Positions 46,448 through 55,025 of a stretch of DNA of 64,000 nt are shown in pieces (within the stretch, counting starts at the first letter, position 1; every line of letters starts with the position of its first letter). The notes under the pieces were generated by a model. The model had not been told where the DNA came from, made no database searches, and saw only the letters and a program-made list of their open reading frames with translations. The stretch spans positions 317,969 through 381,968 of the forward strand of contig JBFNFA010000003.1 of NCBI GenBank assembly GCA_040797845.1. The letters are read 5' to 3'. The translations under genes and the position numbers were made by a program. Origin of the DNA: Clostridium_AW sp040797845 (GTDB taxonomy: Bacteria > Bacillota > Clostridia > Clostridiales > Clostridiaceae).

Positions 46448-46496
46448 TATGATATAATCGTTAATATAGATATTTCAATAATTGAGGGAAAAATGA

Positions 46497-47645
46497 ATGG
46501 ATAGTAAAAAATTATTAATTATTATTAGATATATAATCATAACCCTATTACTATTTAGCATAGTCACATACAGGGAGAATAATGTAACTATAAACACTGT
46601 AATGGTGATTCTTTTGCTTATAGTAAATAATCAAATAAGGTTTTTTATTTTAAATAAAAATACATTGTTGATTTTTATCTCTATAATAGCAGAATGTTTA
46701 TTAGCTTTTATAGCATATAAGAGTTATGGAGGGGTACTCATATTTTATTTTTTAATCCCCACATTAGACAGTGCTTTTATGCTAAAGAATAATTTATCTT
46801 ATATAGGATTAACTATAATTTCTCTACTAACTGTGTATTCTAGTTACTCTCATGTAGCTTTAAATATAAGTGAGCTATTATCCAGTTTATCTGCAATAAT
46901 TATAATATATTTATTGGTATTTTATATTAAAGAAGAAAGCAATAAAAAGATTAAGGCTCAAGAGCTCTACGATAAATTAAGAATTTCTGAGGAGAAACTA
47001 ATAAAAGCAAATTTACATTTAGAAGAATATGTTAGTTCCATTGAAGAATTAACCCTATTAAGAGAAAGAAATAGAATTTCAAGGGAGATACATGATAGCG
47101 TTGGACATGCTCTATCCACTATGATAATACAGCTAGGGGCTATAGAGAAAGTAGCTTTGAAAGATGGGAGAATAGCCTCGGAGATGGCTAGTAATCTAGG
47201 AGAATTTGCAAAAGGAAGTCTTCAAGAAGTTAGAGGGGCTGTTAGAGCGTTAAAACCTAGAGAATTTAAAGAAGATCAAGGTATGTTGCCCATCGAAGAA
47301 TTGATTAAAAATTTTCAAAAGTTTACTGGAGTAGAAGTAAAATTAAATTACGCAAAAGAAAAGTGGACTTTAAATTCAGAGCAATCTTTTGTAATCTATA
47401 GGGTAATTCAAGAATTTTTATCAAATTCTTTAAAACATGGAAAAGCAAGTAGAGTGAACATATTTATAAATTTTACTACAGAAAATATTATATTGACTAT
47501 GCAGGATAATGGCCTTGGAGCGGATAACATAGAAAAAGGTATGGGTCTTAAAAGTATTTGGGAAAGAGTTGAAGAAATAGGAGGAGAGGTATCTTATAAT
47601 AGTAAGAGTGGAGAAGGTTTCCTTCTAAGAGTGGTTTTATTTTAA
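46497..47645 (+). CDS. Sensor histidine kinase, NarL-partner type (HisKA_3)
   Basis: This 382-residue kinase has an N-terminal membrane part of about five helices (1-150) with little extracellular sequence, a coiled-coil linker, the HisKA_3 phosphoacceptor region ISREIHDSVGHALS (His199) and a HATPase_c domain (VIQEFLSNSLKHGKAS as N-box, DNGLGADN, GMGLKSIWERVEEIGG). Intramembrane sensing kinases of this type often respond to envelope stress or antimicrobials. It lies 24 bases before its response regulator and upstream of an ABC-2 exporter. Confidence 0.9.
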   Translation: MDSKKLLIIIRYIIITLLLFSIVTYRENNVTINTVMVILLLIVNNQIRFFILNKNTLLIFISIIAECLLAFIAYKSYGGVLIFYFLIPTLDSAFMLKNNLSYIGLTIISLLTVYSSYSHVALNISELLSSLSAIIIIYLLVFYIKEESNKKIKAQELYDKLRISEEKLIKANLHLEEYVSSIEELTLLRERNRISREIHDSVGHALSTMIIQLGAIEKVALKDGRIASEMASNLGEFAKGSLQEVRGAVRALKPREFKEDQGMLPIEELIKNFQKFTGVEVKLNYAKEKWTLNSEQSFVIYRVIQEFLSNSLKHGKASRVNIFINFTTENIILTMQDNGLGADNIEKGMGLKSIWERVEEIGGEVSYNSKSGEGFLLRVVLF

Positions 47646-47669
47646 GTTATATTCAGGGAGAGGGCATAT

Positions 47670-48320
47670 ATGAATAAGATTAAGATTATAATTGTAGATG
47701 ATGAAAAATTAATTAGAGAAGGACTAAAGATAATTCTTTCTTCTTATGATGATATAGAAATAGTGGAACTGTGTAACAATGGATATCATGCCTTAAAAAC
47801 TTGTAAAGAAAAAGATGTGGACTTAGTGCTTATGGATATTAGAATGCCTGAATGCGATGGAGTGCTCGGTACTAGAATGATTAAAGAAGAATTCTCTAAA
47901 ACTATAGTGCTAATATTAACTACTTTTAACGATACAGAATATATTCATGAAGCCTTAAGGTTTGGGGCGTCAGGCTATCTTTTAAAGGATAGTTCCTATG
48001 AATTGATTTATGAGGGAATTAAAGCTGCAATAAAAGGCAATGTGGTAGTTCATCCAGAAGTAGCTTCTAAAATGATTTCTGACACATGCTTAAAAGAAAT
48101 AAATAGCAAAGAAATAGTTGAAGAGTATGATCTTACTGATAGTGAAATATTAATTATTAAGGAAGTAGCTAAAGGCTTTTCTAATAAAGAAATAGGAGAA
48201 AAGTTATATCTTTCAGAGGGAACTGTAAAAAATAAAATAAGCATTATATTATCAAAACTTAATTTAAGAGATAGAACCCAAATGGCAATATTTGCATTTA
48301 AAAATGGAATATCAAAGTGA
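47670..48320 (+). CDS. Response regulator, NarL/LuxR type
   Basis: This 216-residue regulator has a receiver domain with Asp56 (LVLMDIRMP) as phosphoacceptor, acidic pair near the start (IVDDE) and conserved Thr and Lys (ILTTF, YLLKDSS). A GerE/LuxR helix-turn-helix follows at about 150-210 (LTDSEILIIKEVAKGFSNKEIGEKLYLSEGTVKNKISIILSKLNLRDRTQ). It should act on the ABC exporter genes that follow. A palindrome overlapping its stop codon (48316-48331) is a candidate binding site. Confidence 0.92.
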   Translation: MNKIKIIIVDDEKLIREGLKIILSSYDDIEIVELCNNGYHALKTCKEKDVDLVLMDIRMPECDGVLGTRMIKEEFSKTIVLILTTFNDTEYIHEALRFGASGYLLKDSSYELIYEGIKAAIKGNVVVHPEVASKMISDTCLKEINSKEIVEEYDLTDSEILIIKEVAKGFSNKEIGEKLYLSEGTVKNKISIILSKLNLRDRTQMAIFAFKNGISK

Positions 48321-48331
48321 CAAAAGTCACT
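48316..48331. promoter_or_regulatory. Perfect palindrome AGTGAC-AAAA-GTCACT, candidate response-regulator site
   Basis: Six-base arms with a four-base spacer overlap the stop of the response regulator gene and lie 84 bases ahead of the ABC ATPase start. NarL-type regulators bind inverted repeats of this size. A transcription pause or weak hairpin is the alternative. Confidence 0.45.
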
Positions 48332-48361
48332 GAAGGTTGTTACTTAGGGCAATATGTAAAT

Positions 48362-48414
48362 CCCCTTAAATATTCTACTATATAATTAGATAGAAAATTT
48401 AAGGGGGTTTTTTT
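48362..48414 (+). terminator. Terminator-like hairpin whose 3' arm contains the ribosome site of the next gene
   Basis: CCCCTTAAAT (48362-48371) pairs with ATTTAAGGGG (48397-48406), and seven T residues (48408-48414) lead straight into the ATG at 48415. The AAGGGGG that must serve as Shine-Dalgarno is inside the 3' arm. The element could end transcription of the two-component genes, and if transcribed through it would hide the ribosome site. A TATAAT lies in the loop (48381-48386) without a clear -35. Confidence 0.65.
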
Positions 48415-49353
48415 ATGAGTCTTATAGAAGTAAAAAATGTAGTAAAAAGATTTGATGATAAATTAATATTAGATAGTATTTCTTTTAATATAGAAAAAGG
48501 AGAGGTTTATGGTCTTATTGGTCCTAATGGCGCTGGTAAAACCACTTTAATAAATATTATGATAGGTTTACTTAAAGCAAACTCTGGAGAAGTTTTTGTT
48601 GGAGGGCATTCAATAAAGGAGGAACCTCTAAAAGTAAAGGAACAAATAGGATTAGTGCCTCAAGAGTTAGCATTGATGGAGACGGTTACTGCATATGACA
48701 ACCTAGAATTTTTTGGAGCTCTTTATGGGTTGAATGGAAGGCTCTTAAAGGAAAGGATAGAAGAGGCTTTAGAGGTAATAGGATTAAAGGATAAAAGAAA
48801 GGAAAAGGTTAAAAAGTTTTCAGGAGGAATGAAAAGAAGGTTAAATATTGCAGCGGCAATTATGCATAGACCTAAAATATTGATTTTAGATGAGCCTACA
48901 GTAGGTATAGATCCTCAATCTAGAAATAATATTTTTGAATTTACAAGAAAAATAAATAGGGAAAATGATACAACAATAATTTATATATCTCACTATATGG
49001 AGGAAATAGAGTATCTTTGCAATAAGCTTTTCATAATGGATTTAGGAAGAGAAATAGCTTCTGGAAGCATTCAAGAGGTAAAAGCATTAATTAGTGAGAA
49101 GGATAAAATTAAATTAAATTTAGAAGGGTATAAAGGAGAATTATTGTTAAAACTTAAAGAACTACCAGGAGTAAAACAATGTAGAGAAGAAAATGGTTTG
49201 ATAAATATTTTTGTAGATAAAAAAGATTTTACATTAAATTCTTTATTAAATCTTCTTCAAAAATCTGATGTGGCAATAAAGGGAATAAATTTTGAAGAAC
49301 CAACCTTAGAAGAAGTGTTTTTATCACTAACTGGGAAAAAGCTTAGGGATTAG
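48415..49353 (+). CDS. ABC-2 exporter ATPase (drug/bacteriocin-resistance type)
   Basis: This 312-residue ATPase of the DrrA/BcrA class has Walker A GPNGAGKTT (about 39), LVPQE Q-loop, signature KKFSGGMKRRLNIAAA and Walker B ILILDEPTVGIDP, with a C-terminal extension of about 80 residues typical of ABC-2 exporters. It energises the two permeases encoded next. Its start codon directly abuts a hairpin that contains the ribosome site, so its translation may be conditional. Confidence 0.92.
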   Translation: MSLIEVKNVVKRFDDKLILDSISFNIEKGEVYGLIGPNGAGKTTLINIMIGLLKANSGEVFVGGHSIKEEPLKVKEQIGLVPQELALMETVTAYDNLEFFGALYGLNGRLLKERIEEALEVIGLKDKRKEKVKKFSGGMKRRLNIAAAIMHRPKILILDEPTVGIDPQSRNNIFEFTRKINRENDTTIIYISHYMEEIEYLCNKLFIMDLGREIASGSIQEVKALISEKDKIKLNLEGYKGELLLKLKELPGVKQCREENGLINIFVDKKDFTLNSLLNLLQKSDVAIKGINFEEPTLEEVFLSLTGKKLRD

Positions 49354-49366
49354 GGAGGAGATATAA

Positions 49367-50509
49367 ATGAAGTTAAAGGCATATATTAAGTTAGCCTTAA
49401 AAGGTATTATAAAAGAATTGCCTATGATGTTATTTGTGTTTGCAGTATTTCCAATTTCTCTAAGTTATCTCTATGGATATTTCCAAAAGGATGTATTTAA
49501 TATATCAAATGAAATGTCCAAAGTTACAATTAGTATTGTAGATGAAGACAATTCCAATGCATCAAAGGGGTTAATAGATTTCTTGCAAGGGGAAGAATTA
49601 AAAAAAATAATTAAAGTCGAAAAAGAAGATAAGAGTGATATAAATATAAAAATTCCTTTAGGATATGAAGAAAGTTTACTAAATTTAAAGCAGGATGAAA
49701 TAAAAATTGATCAAAAAGATAAAAAGAAATTATCTTCATTTAAAGTAGTAACCACACTTATAGATAAATACAACCAAGAGATTCAACAGGGAGTGGTTAT
49801 AAAAAATAAGTTGGAAGAAGAGAAGTTAAGGGATATAAATTCTAAGCTTAGTGAATTATACGAAGAAAATGTCGTAAAAAACAATATAATAAAGACCAAA
49901 AAGAATCTAACTTCTTTTGAATATTACTCAGTATCTATAATGAGTTTTATTATAATTTTGACTATTATATCTTTGGCGTCAGGATACTATACTGAAAGAG
50001 AAAATGGTCTTTTCAATAGAATAATGTCAACTTCATTGAGCAAAGTACAATATTTCAACTATAATTTAGTTACTTTTTTTATGTTTGCTATGATTATGAA
50101 TTTTATATATGTTATGACTCATAGAATTCTTAATATATCTTTTAAAGGATCATTGAGTTTATTGATGATTTTACTAATTCTAACTAGTATATTAGAAGCG
50201 GTTGTAGCAGGGATTGTTATTGCATTTATAAAAAGTAAAAAAATTGCTACTCAGCTATTAAGTACCCTTGTAATTTTAGGTTCTTTTTTTGGAGGAGTAT
50301 TCTTGCCAATAGATAAGATGAACAATTCTTTTGTAAGTTTTATTGGTAAGTTCATGCCTAATAGATTGATAATTAAATCCTATAATAACTACCTATTAAA
50401 TAATTCACTAAATGACTTATATCCTTATATATTTATGTTTGCTACAAGCGCTGCTGTTTTATATATTATTAGCTTATTAAAAGTGAAATTAAGGTGGGGT
50501 GAGGAATAA
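49367..50509 (+). CDS. ABC-2 type permease, first subunit
   Basis: This 380-residue permease has one N-terminal membrane segment (about 15-40), a large extracytoplasmic domain (about 45-180, with a Lys/Glu-rich coiled-coil-like stretch) and five further membrane segments (about 190-375). This is the YhgE/ABC2_membrane_3-like layout. It pairs with the next gene, which has the same topology. Stop and next start overlap (TAATG). Confidence 0.87.
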   Translation: MKLKAYIKLALKGIIKELPMMLFVFAVFPISLSYLYGYFQKDVFNISNEMSKVTISIVDEDNSNASKGLIDFLQGEELKKIIKVEKEDKSDINIKIPLGYEESLLNLKQDEIKIDQKDKKKLSSFKVVTTLIDKYNQEIQQGVVIKNKLEEEKLRDINSKLSELYEENVVKNNIIKTKKNLTSFEYYSVSIMSFIIILTIISLASGYYTERENGLFNRIMSTSLSKVQYFNYNLVTFFMFAMIMNFIYVMTHRILNISFKGSLSLLMILLILTSILEAVVAGIVIAFIKSKKIATQLLSTLVILGSFFGGVFLPIDKMNNSFVSFIGKFMPNRLIIKSYNNYLLNNSLNDLYPYIFMFATSAAVLYIISLLKVKLRWGEE

Positions 50510-51600
50510 TGAAGATAATAACTTTAGCATTAATTCATTTAAAGAGAATGGTTAAAGATATGAAAATGTTAGGTATAATGCTCATAATGCCTTTAGTAGT
50601 TATTACTGGAACCTATTTTATTCTTGTTAAAGGATCAGGAGAAAGTGGAATAGACGTAGCCTTTAATATAAAAGATAAAGGTGATTATGCAAATATATTA
50701 ATGGAAGAATTAAATGTAAGTAAATCTGTTTATTATAATGATGAAGATAAAGCATTAGAATCTCTAAAAAATAATGATGTTGTTGCAGTATACGTAATTA
50801 CCGAAGATTTTACAGAGAAAATAAAGGAAGGTAAAAAGCCTATTATTGAAGCATATAAAAGAGAAGAAGGTAATGGCACTTCCGTCATAGAAGGAAGATT
50901 AAATGAAGAGATAAATAAAATGATTAAAAATAGAATTTTTCTTAAAGAAGGAGTGATGGAAGAGGGGCAAGAGTTAAATAAAAGTAGTATTACTACGGTA
51001 ATGGAGAAAGAAGATAAAATAGATGACGAATTATTTTATACAGTACTCCTGATTATAAATCTTATTATATTTTCAGCAAGTTCTATGGGACAAGAACTAA
51101 TATTTCTTAAAAAAGAGAGAATATTATCTAGAGCAATAAGTACTGCAAGCAAGGATTGGGAGATTATTGGAAGTTTATATTTAGCTATGTTTTTATTACA
51201 AGTAGGTATTTATACAACTGTGGTGATTGCAGAAAAATTTATAATAGGATATTCATTTAAAAATTTACACATTGTATTAATAAATGTACTATTAGTAAGC
51301 TTATATTCATTAAGTCTAGGAATTTTGGCAACGCGAATATTTGAAAATGAAGGGGTAGCATCCATTACAATAACTCTTGTGGGCATTACTAGTACCTTTT
51401 TGAGCATGGCAGGTTTTGGTCTACACTCAGAGAAAACTTCTTGGATAATAAATAATTTATCTAAATTTACTCCTCAATATTGGGCCTTTGACAGCATAAT
51501 GAATGGAGTTATATTTCCTAATTCTATGATAATAATTTTGATGTCTTTAGTGCTATTTACTGCAGGAAATATTAAGCTTAATCATTTTGTTAATAGATAG
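50509..51600 (+). CDS. ABC-2 type permease, second subunit
   Basis: This 363-residue permease has the same layout as its neighbour: one N-terminal membrane segment, an extracytoplasmic domain (about 45-175), then five or six membrane segments (about 180-360). With the ATPase and first permease it should form an exporter of a peptide antibiotic, lipid or toxin. Control by the upstream two-component system suggests self-defence or envelope-stress response. No substrate can be inferred. Confidence 0.87.
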   Translation: MKIITLALIHLKRMVKDMKMLGIMLIMPLVVITGTYFILVKGSGESGIDVAFNIKDKGDYANILMEELNVSKSVYYNDEDKALESLKNNDVVAVYVITEDFTEKIKEGKKPIIEAYKREEGNGTSVIEGRLNEEINKMIKNRIFLKEGVMEEGQELNKSSITTVMEKEDKIDDELFYTVLLIINLIIFSASSMGQELIFLKKERILSRAISTASKDWEIIGSLYLAMFLLQVGIYTTVVIAEKFIIGYSFKNLHIVLINVLLVSLYSLSLGILATRIFENEGVASITITLVGITSTFLSMAGFGLHSEKTSWIINNLSKFTPQYWAFDSIMNGVIFPNSMIIILMSLVLFTAGNIKLNHFVNR

Positions 51601-51669
51601 ATTAGAAAAATTGCCACGCAAGGCATTTCTAAAATTATATACTTAGATATATTATGTTTTACAAAAATA

Positions 51670-51784
51670 CTTTCATAGCTGTAAGCTTTTATAGATATAT
51701 TTTTAGAGTTAAGTTATGACAAGTTATTTTCACAGTTGTAGGTTTATACAGAGATAATTTGTTGTACGAAATATAGAGCTAAGT
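51670..51784. repeat. Degenerate tandem duplication in the non-coding stretch after the ABC-2 operon
   Basis: A unit beginning TTTCATAGCTGTAAG (from about 51670) recurs in altered form as TTTCACAGTTGTAGG (from about 51728), each followed by an A/T-rich run and a GAGTTAAGT or GAGCTAAGT end. A related ATGTTTTACAAA stretch occurs at 51654 and 51841. No coding frame is seen. It looks like a decayed repeat. Confidence 0.4.
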
Positions 51785-51840
51785 ACGTAGTGAAGCCGCT
51801 CCAGAAAAAGTCGCTATTTCACTACATACTTAGCTCTTTT
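51775..51840 (+). terminator. Long hairpin, probably the terminator of the ABC-2 operon
   Basis: A 20-base arm (51775-51794, AGAGCTAAGTACGTAGTGAA) pairs with 51818-51837 with one wobble, followed by TTT. The stem is unusually long for a terminator and lies 175 bases past the last stop, so a mobile-element remnant or small RNA end is possible. Confidence 0.6.
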
Positions 51841-51929
51841 ATGTTTTACAAATATATTTTCGAATATTGATTATTATACATGTTGTGAATATTTATTATA
51901 TAAAACTTCAAAAGTGCTATGTAATGTGT

Positions 51930-52094
51930 ACTATGCATGTGAGCGAAATCTAGAAATTCTTAATTTATTTTAGGAAAGTGCTGTTAAAATGCTGTACACG
52001 TTTGATTGAAAGGAGTTTGTCAGCATTAGGGACTTTTTTAAAATAAATTTTAGAAGTTCTTATTGAAGCGAAGGTTACAGAAACATTGCATAGT
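51930..52094. repeat. 165-bp nested imperfect palindrome (MITE-like or structured RNA)
   Basis: Outer arms ACTATGCATGT (51930-51940) and ACATTGCATAGT (52083-52094), middle arms TAGAAATTCTTAATTTATTT (from 51951) and TAAAATAAATTTTAGAA (52039-52055), and inner arms AATGCTG (51988-51994) and CAGCATT (52021-52027) are arranged symmetrically. The motif GAGCGAA/GAAGCGAA appears beside each half. There is no coding frame. The design fits a miniature transposable element or a folded non-coding RNA. Confidence 0.5.
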
Positions 52095-52162
52095 ATTTTG
52101 GATTTTGTGTAATCTTAAAATTTTATAAGCCTTGAAAGTTTTGTTTCAATTTTTATTTTATA

Positions 52163-52191
52163 GTGACAAATTTATATATATATGATATAAT
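52163..52191 (+). promoter_or_regulatory. Promoter of the T-box-NSS transporter transcript
   Basis: GTGACA (52163-52168) and TATAAT (52186-52191) are exactly 17 bases apart, with a TG one base upstream of the -10 (extended -10). Confidence 0.7.
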
Positions 52192-52199
52192 CCATAAAT

Positions 52200-52434
52200 A
52201 TATAAAACGATTGGACTATGAAGGAAAAAAGTAGCAGTTTTTGTGTGTTATTTAGAGAGCATGGTGGGTGGTGAAAACTATGTGTTGCAGAGACTAGCAA
52301 ATTACATTCTTGAGTCTTAATGTGAGAGCATTACGGCAGTCGCCCGATATAGCGATTTAAGGCACAATTATGTGTAAAGTAAGGTGGTACCACGGGTTTT
52401 CTCGTCCTTAATAGGATTTGAGAAGGCCCTTTTT
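52200..52434 (+). ncRNA. T-box leader, tyrosine specifier
   Basis: Stem I begins with the characteristic AGAGAGC...GGTGGTGAAA pattern (52254-52277). The specifier position, set by the conserved spacing to TTGAGT, reads TAC (52303-52305), a tyrosine codon. The T-box sequence AAGGTGGTACCACGG (52381-52395) has TGGT, which would pair with a tRNA acceptor end whose discriminator is A, as in tRNA-Tyr. A competing terminator, GGGTTTTCTC (52394-52403) with GAGAAGGCCC (52420-52429) and TTTTT, follows. Uncharged tRNA-Tyr should prevent termination and switch on the transporter gene 98 bases downstream. Confidence 0.9.
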
Positions 52435-52531
52435 ATATTTTTAGTATTTATTTGCCACTGGCTTGATGTAGAAATCTTAAATATTTTCCGGTGGCATATG
52501 ACATCACGATAATTTTAGGAGGAATAGTAGT

Positions 52532-53845
52532 ATGGTAGAAAGAGAAAGTTTTACGAGTAAATTAGGATTTGTGCTGTCCTGTTTAGGATCAGCAGTGGGA
52601 TTAGGAAACATATGGATGTTTCCATGGAAGCTTGGGCAGTATGGAGGAGCAGCTTTTTTAATACCTTACTTTATATGTGTTTTTCTTTTAGGATCAACAG
52701 GGCTTGTAGGAGAATTTGCCTTTGGTAGATCTAGAAAAAGTGGTTCTCTACAAGGAATTAAAGAAGTTTTTAATGAAAGAGGAAAAAAAGGCGGTAAGCT
52801 GTTAAGTTTTATACCTATTATGGCAGTAGCAGGAACCTTGGTTTTTTATGGTGTTGTTGTTGGATGGGTGTTTAAATACTTTTATGCTTCATTAAAAGGT
52901 GAATTTTACACAGAAGATATGGGAAATTTTTTCGCAAATTTTGCAGGAACTAAAAGTAGTATTCCTTGGCATTTTATAGCTATGGCTTTCACATTAGCTA
53001 TTGTTGCTTTTGGAGTAATAAAGGGCATTGAGAGAATGAATAAAATCATGATGCCAGCTCTATTTATTATTTTCGCTGTTCTTGCTATTAGAGTGAGTAC
53101 ACTGCCAAATGCCATAGAAGGAGTTAAATATCTTTTAATACCAAGATGGGAATATTTATTAAAACCAATTACTTGGGTAATGGCTCTTGGACAAGCGTTC
53201 TTTTCAGTATCGTTAAATGGAGCAGGAATGGTAGTATACGGAAGCTATTTAAAGGAAGACGTAAACATACCGAAGGCAAGTATGCAAGTAGCTATATTTG
53301 ATACTTTATCAGCTTTACTTGCGGCTTTTATAGTAATACCAGCGGCTTTTGCTTTTGGATTAAACCCTGAGGCAGGACCCTCATTACTTTTTATAACTAT
53401 GCCTTATATTTTTAAATCAATGCCCTTTGGATATTATTTTGGAATATTATTTTTCTTGAGTGTTATTTTTGCCTCTGTATCATCTATAATTAATATGTTA
53501 GAGGCCACTTCAGAAGCCTTTATGAGTATATTTAAAGCAAATAGATTAAAGAGCTCAATTATTATAACTCTAATTGCTTTTATAATAGGTATACCACTAA
53601 ATTTGAGTATGGATAGGTTTGGTGTGTGGTCTGACTTTGTAACTATATACTTAGCGCCAATAGGTTCATTAGTAGCGGCAATTACATTCTTTTGGGTATA
53701 TGGAATGGATAACGCTTTAAAGGACATAAATCTTGGAGCAGAAAAACCTCTAGGAAAATGGTTTCAACCTTTAGCTAAATTTGTATTACCTATTGCATCT
53801 ATATTAGTATTGATTTTCGGTATTATATACAATGGAATAGGATAA
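52532..53845 (+). CDS. Neurotransmitter:sodium symporter (NSS) family transporter, predicted tyrosine importer
   Basis: This 437-residue protein has about eleven membrane segments and the NSS signature GLGNIWMFPWKLGQYGGAAFLIPY in the first helix (about 23-46). Further family stretches are FFSVSLNGAGMVVYGSYL and the Ser/Ala-rich VIFASVSSIINMLEATSEAF. NSS carriers co-transport Na+ with amino acids. Fusobacterial Tyt1 is a tyrosine carrier of this family. The upstream T-box with a tyrosine codon strongly indicates tyrosine as the physiological substrate. The RBS is AGGAGG. Confidence 0.92.
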   Translation: MVERESFTSKLGFVLSCLGSAVGLGNIWMFPWKLGQYGGAAFLIPYFICVFLLGSTGLVGEFAFGRSRKSGSLQGIKEVFNERGKKGGKLLSFIPIMAVAGTLVFYGVVVGWVFKYFYASLKGEFYTEDMGNFFANFAGTKSSIPWHFIAMAFTLAIVAFGVIKGIERMNKIMMPALFIIFAVLAIRVSTLPNAIEGVKYLLIPRWEYLLKPITWVMALGQAFFSVSLNGAGMVVYGSYLKEDVNIPKASMQVAIFDTLSALLAAFIVIPAAFAFGLNPEAGPSLLFITMPYIFKSMPFGYYFGILFFLSVIFASVSSIINMLEATSEAFMSIFKANRLKSSIIITLIAFIIGIPLNLSMDRFGVWSDFVTIYLAPIGSLVAAITFFWVYGMDNALKDINLGAEKPLGKWFQPLAKFVLPIASILVLIFGIIYNGIG

Positions 53846-53879
53846 TAAACTAAATAGATTTATTATTTAAAATAAAAGG

Positions 53880-53914
53880 TTCCTCTTATATTTAAAATAT
53901 AGGAGGAATTTTTA
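53880..53914 (+). terminator. Intrinsic terminator after the NSS gene
   Basis: TTCCTCTTATATTT pairs with AAATATAGGAGGAA, then TTTTT. Confidence 0.8.
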
Positions 53915-54022
53915 ATATACAATATATTAAAATCTTTTTTTATATTACTATTGACCTTATCACTATGGTAAAGTTTAAAATATAATTAACCACTTCGAAG
54001 AGGAAATATATAGGGGGATATA

Positions 54023-54847
54023 ATGTATACAATTGGTGAATTTTCTAAAATAGGCAAAGTAACGACTAAAATGTTAAGACATTACGATAAGATAGATTTA
54101 ATTAAACCAAACTACGTGAACCCAGAAAATCAATATAGGTTTTATGGGAAAAATCAAATAAAAGATATCTTGACCATTAATAAATTAAAGAGATTTGGTT
54201 TTTCATTGGAGGAAATAAAAAAAGTTATCGAAAATGAGAAAGATAGGAATGAAGAAGAACTAAATAAATTAATAAAAAACCGTATAGAGGAAATTAAAAT
54301 TGAGATTAAGTTAAATAGCAGCATTTTATTTGAACTAAAAGAAATAGAAAAAAAGATTATGAAGGGTGATGATATAATGAGTATTAAAAGAAGTTTTAAT
54401 ATTTCTATTTGTCAATTAGAAGAATTTAATATATTAAGTATAAGGGATAGAATCGCTGTAAACGAAATTGGCGATTTGATAAATAAATTATTCCAGAAGA
54501 TTTATAAAAATGGTCTTAACCCAACAGGAAATATTATGACTATGTACTATGATGAAGACTTTGATCATGAAATGACAGATTTAGAAGTTTGTGTTTCTGT
54601 AGATAGGGAACTTAAAGGTGAGGAGATGTCCACAAAGACCTTTAAAGGGGGATTACATGTATATACTACATTTATAGGTCCCTATGAAGAAATTGGAGAA
54701 GCATATGCTGCTCTTATGGATTGGATTAAGCAAAATGATTATAAAATAATAGGAGCTCCCTTTGATAAATATATTAAAGGGCCAGAAACAAGATGTAATT
54801 CTAGTGAATATGTTACAGAAGTATACTTTCCAGTTATGAAAAAATAA
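54023..54847 (+). CDS. MerR-family regulator with GyrI-like effector domain
   Basis: This 274-residue regulator has an N-terminal MerR helix-turn-helix (YTIGEFSKIGKVTTKMLRHYDKIDLIKP, 2-30), a coiled-coil dimerisation helix (about 75-118) and a GyrI-like/AraC-E effector-binding domain (about 125-274; HVYTTFIGPYEEIGEAYAALMDWIKQNDY). It resembles BmrR/BltR-type regulators, which activate efflux genes on binding hydrophobic drugs. It is monocistronic, and the following ABC-F gene is separated by a terminator, so its target may be itself or a distant gene. Confidence 0.9.
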   Translation: MYTIGEFSKIGKVTTKMLRHYDKIDLIKPNYVNPENQYRFYGKNQIKDILTINKLKRFGFSLEEIKKVIENEKDRNEEELNKLIKNRIEEIKIEIKLNSSILFELKEIEKKIMKGDDIMSIKRSFNISICQLEEFNILSIRDRIAVNEIGDLINKLFQKIYKNGLNPTGNIMTMYYDEDFDHEMTDLEVCVSVDRELKGEEMSTKTFKGGLHVYTTFIGPYEEIGEAYAALMDWIKQNDYKIIGAPFDKYIKGPETRCNSSEYVTEVYFPVMKK

Positions 54848-54887
54848 AGTGGAAAGTAAAGTGAAAATATAAAAATAAATATTAGTT

Positions 54888-54925
54888 AAACCTTGTAATG
54901 CTTATATCATTGCAAGGTTTTTATT
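54888..54925 (+). terminator. Intrinsic terminator after the MerR gene
   Basis: AAACCTTGTAATG pairs with CATTGCAAGGTTT, then a T-rich run. Confidence 0.85.
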
Positions 54926-55025
54926 CTTTCATATGGATTATATAATGGGATTATGGTATAATATCGCAGTATGTGTCGATAATTATAGAAATTAACATAT
55001 AAGATTATGGAGGAGAATATAAAGA

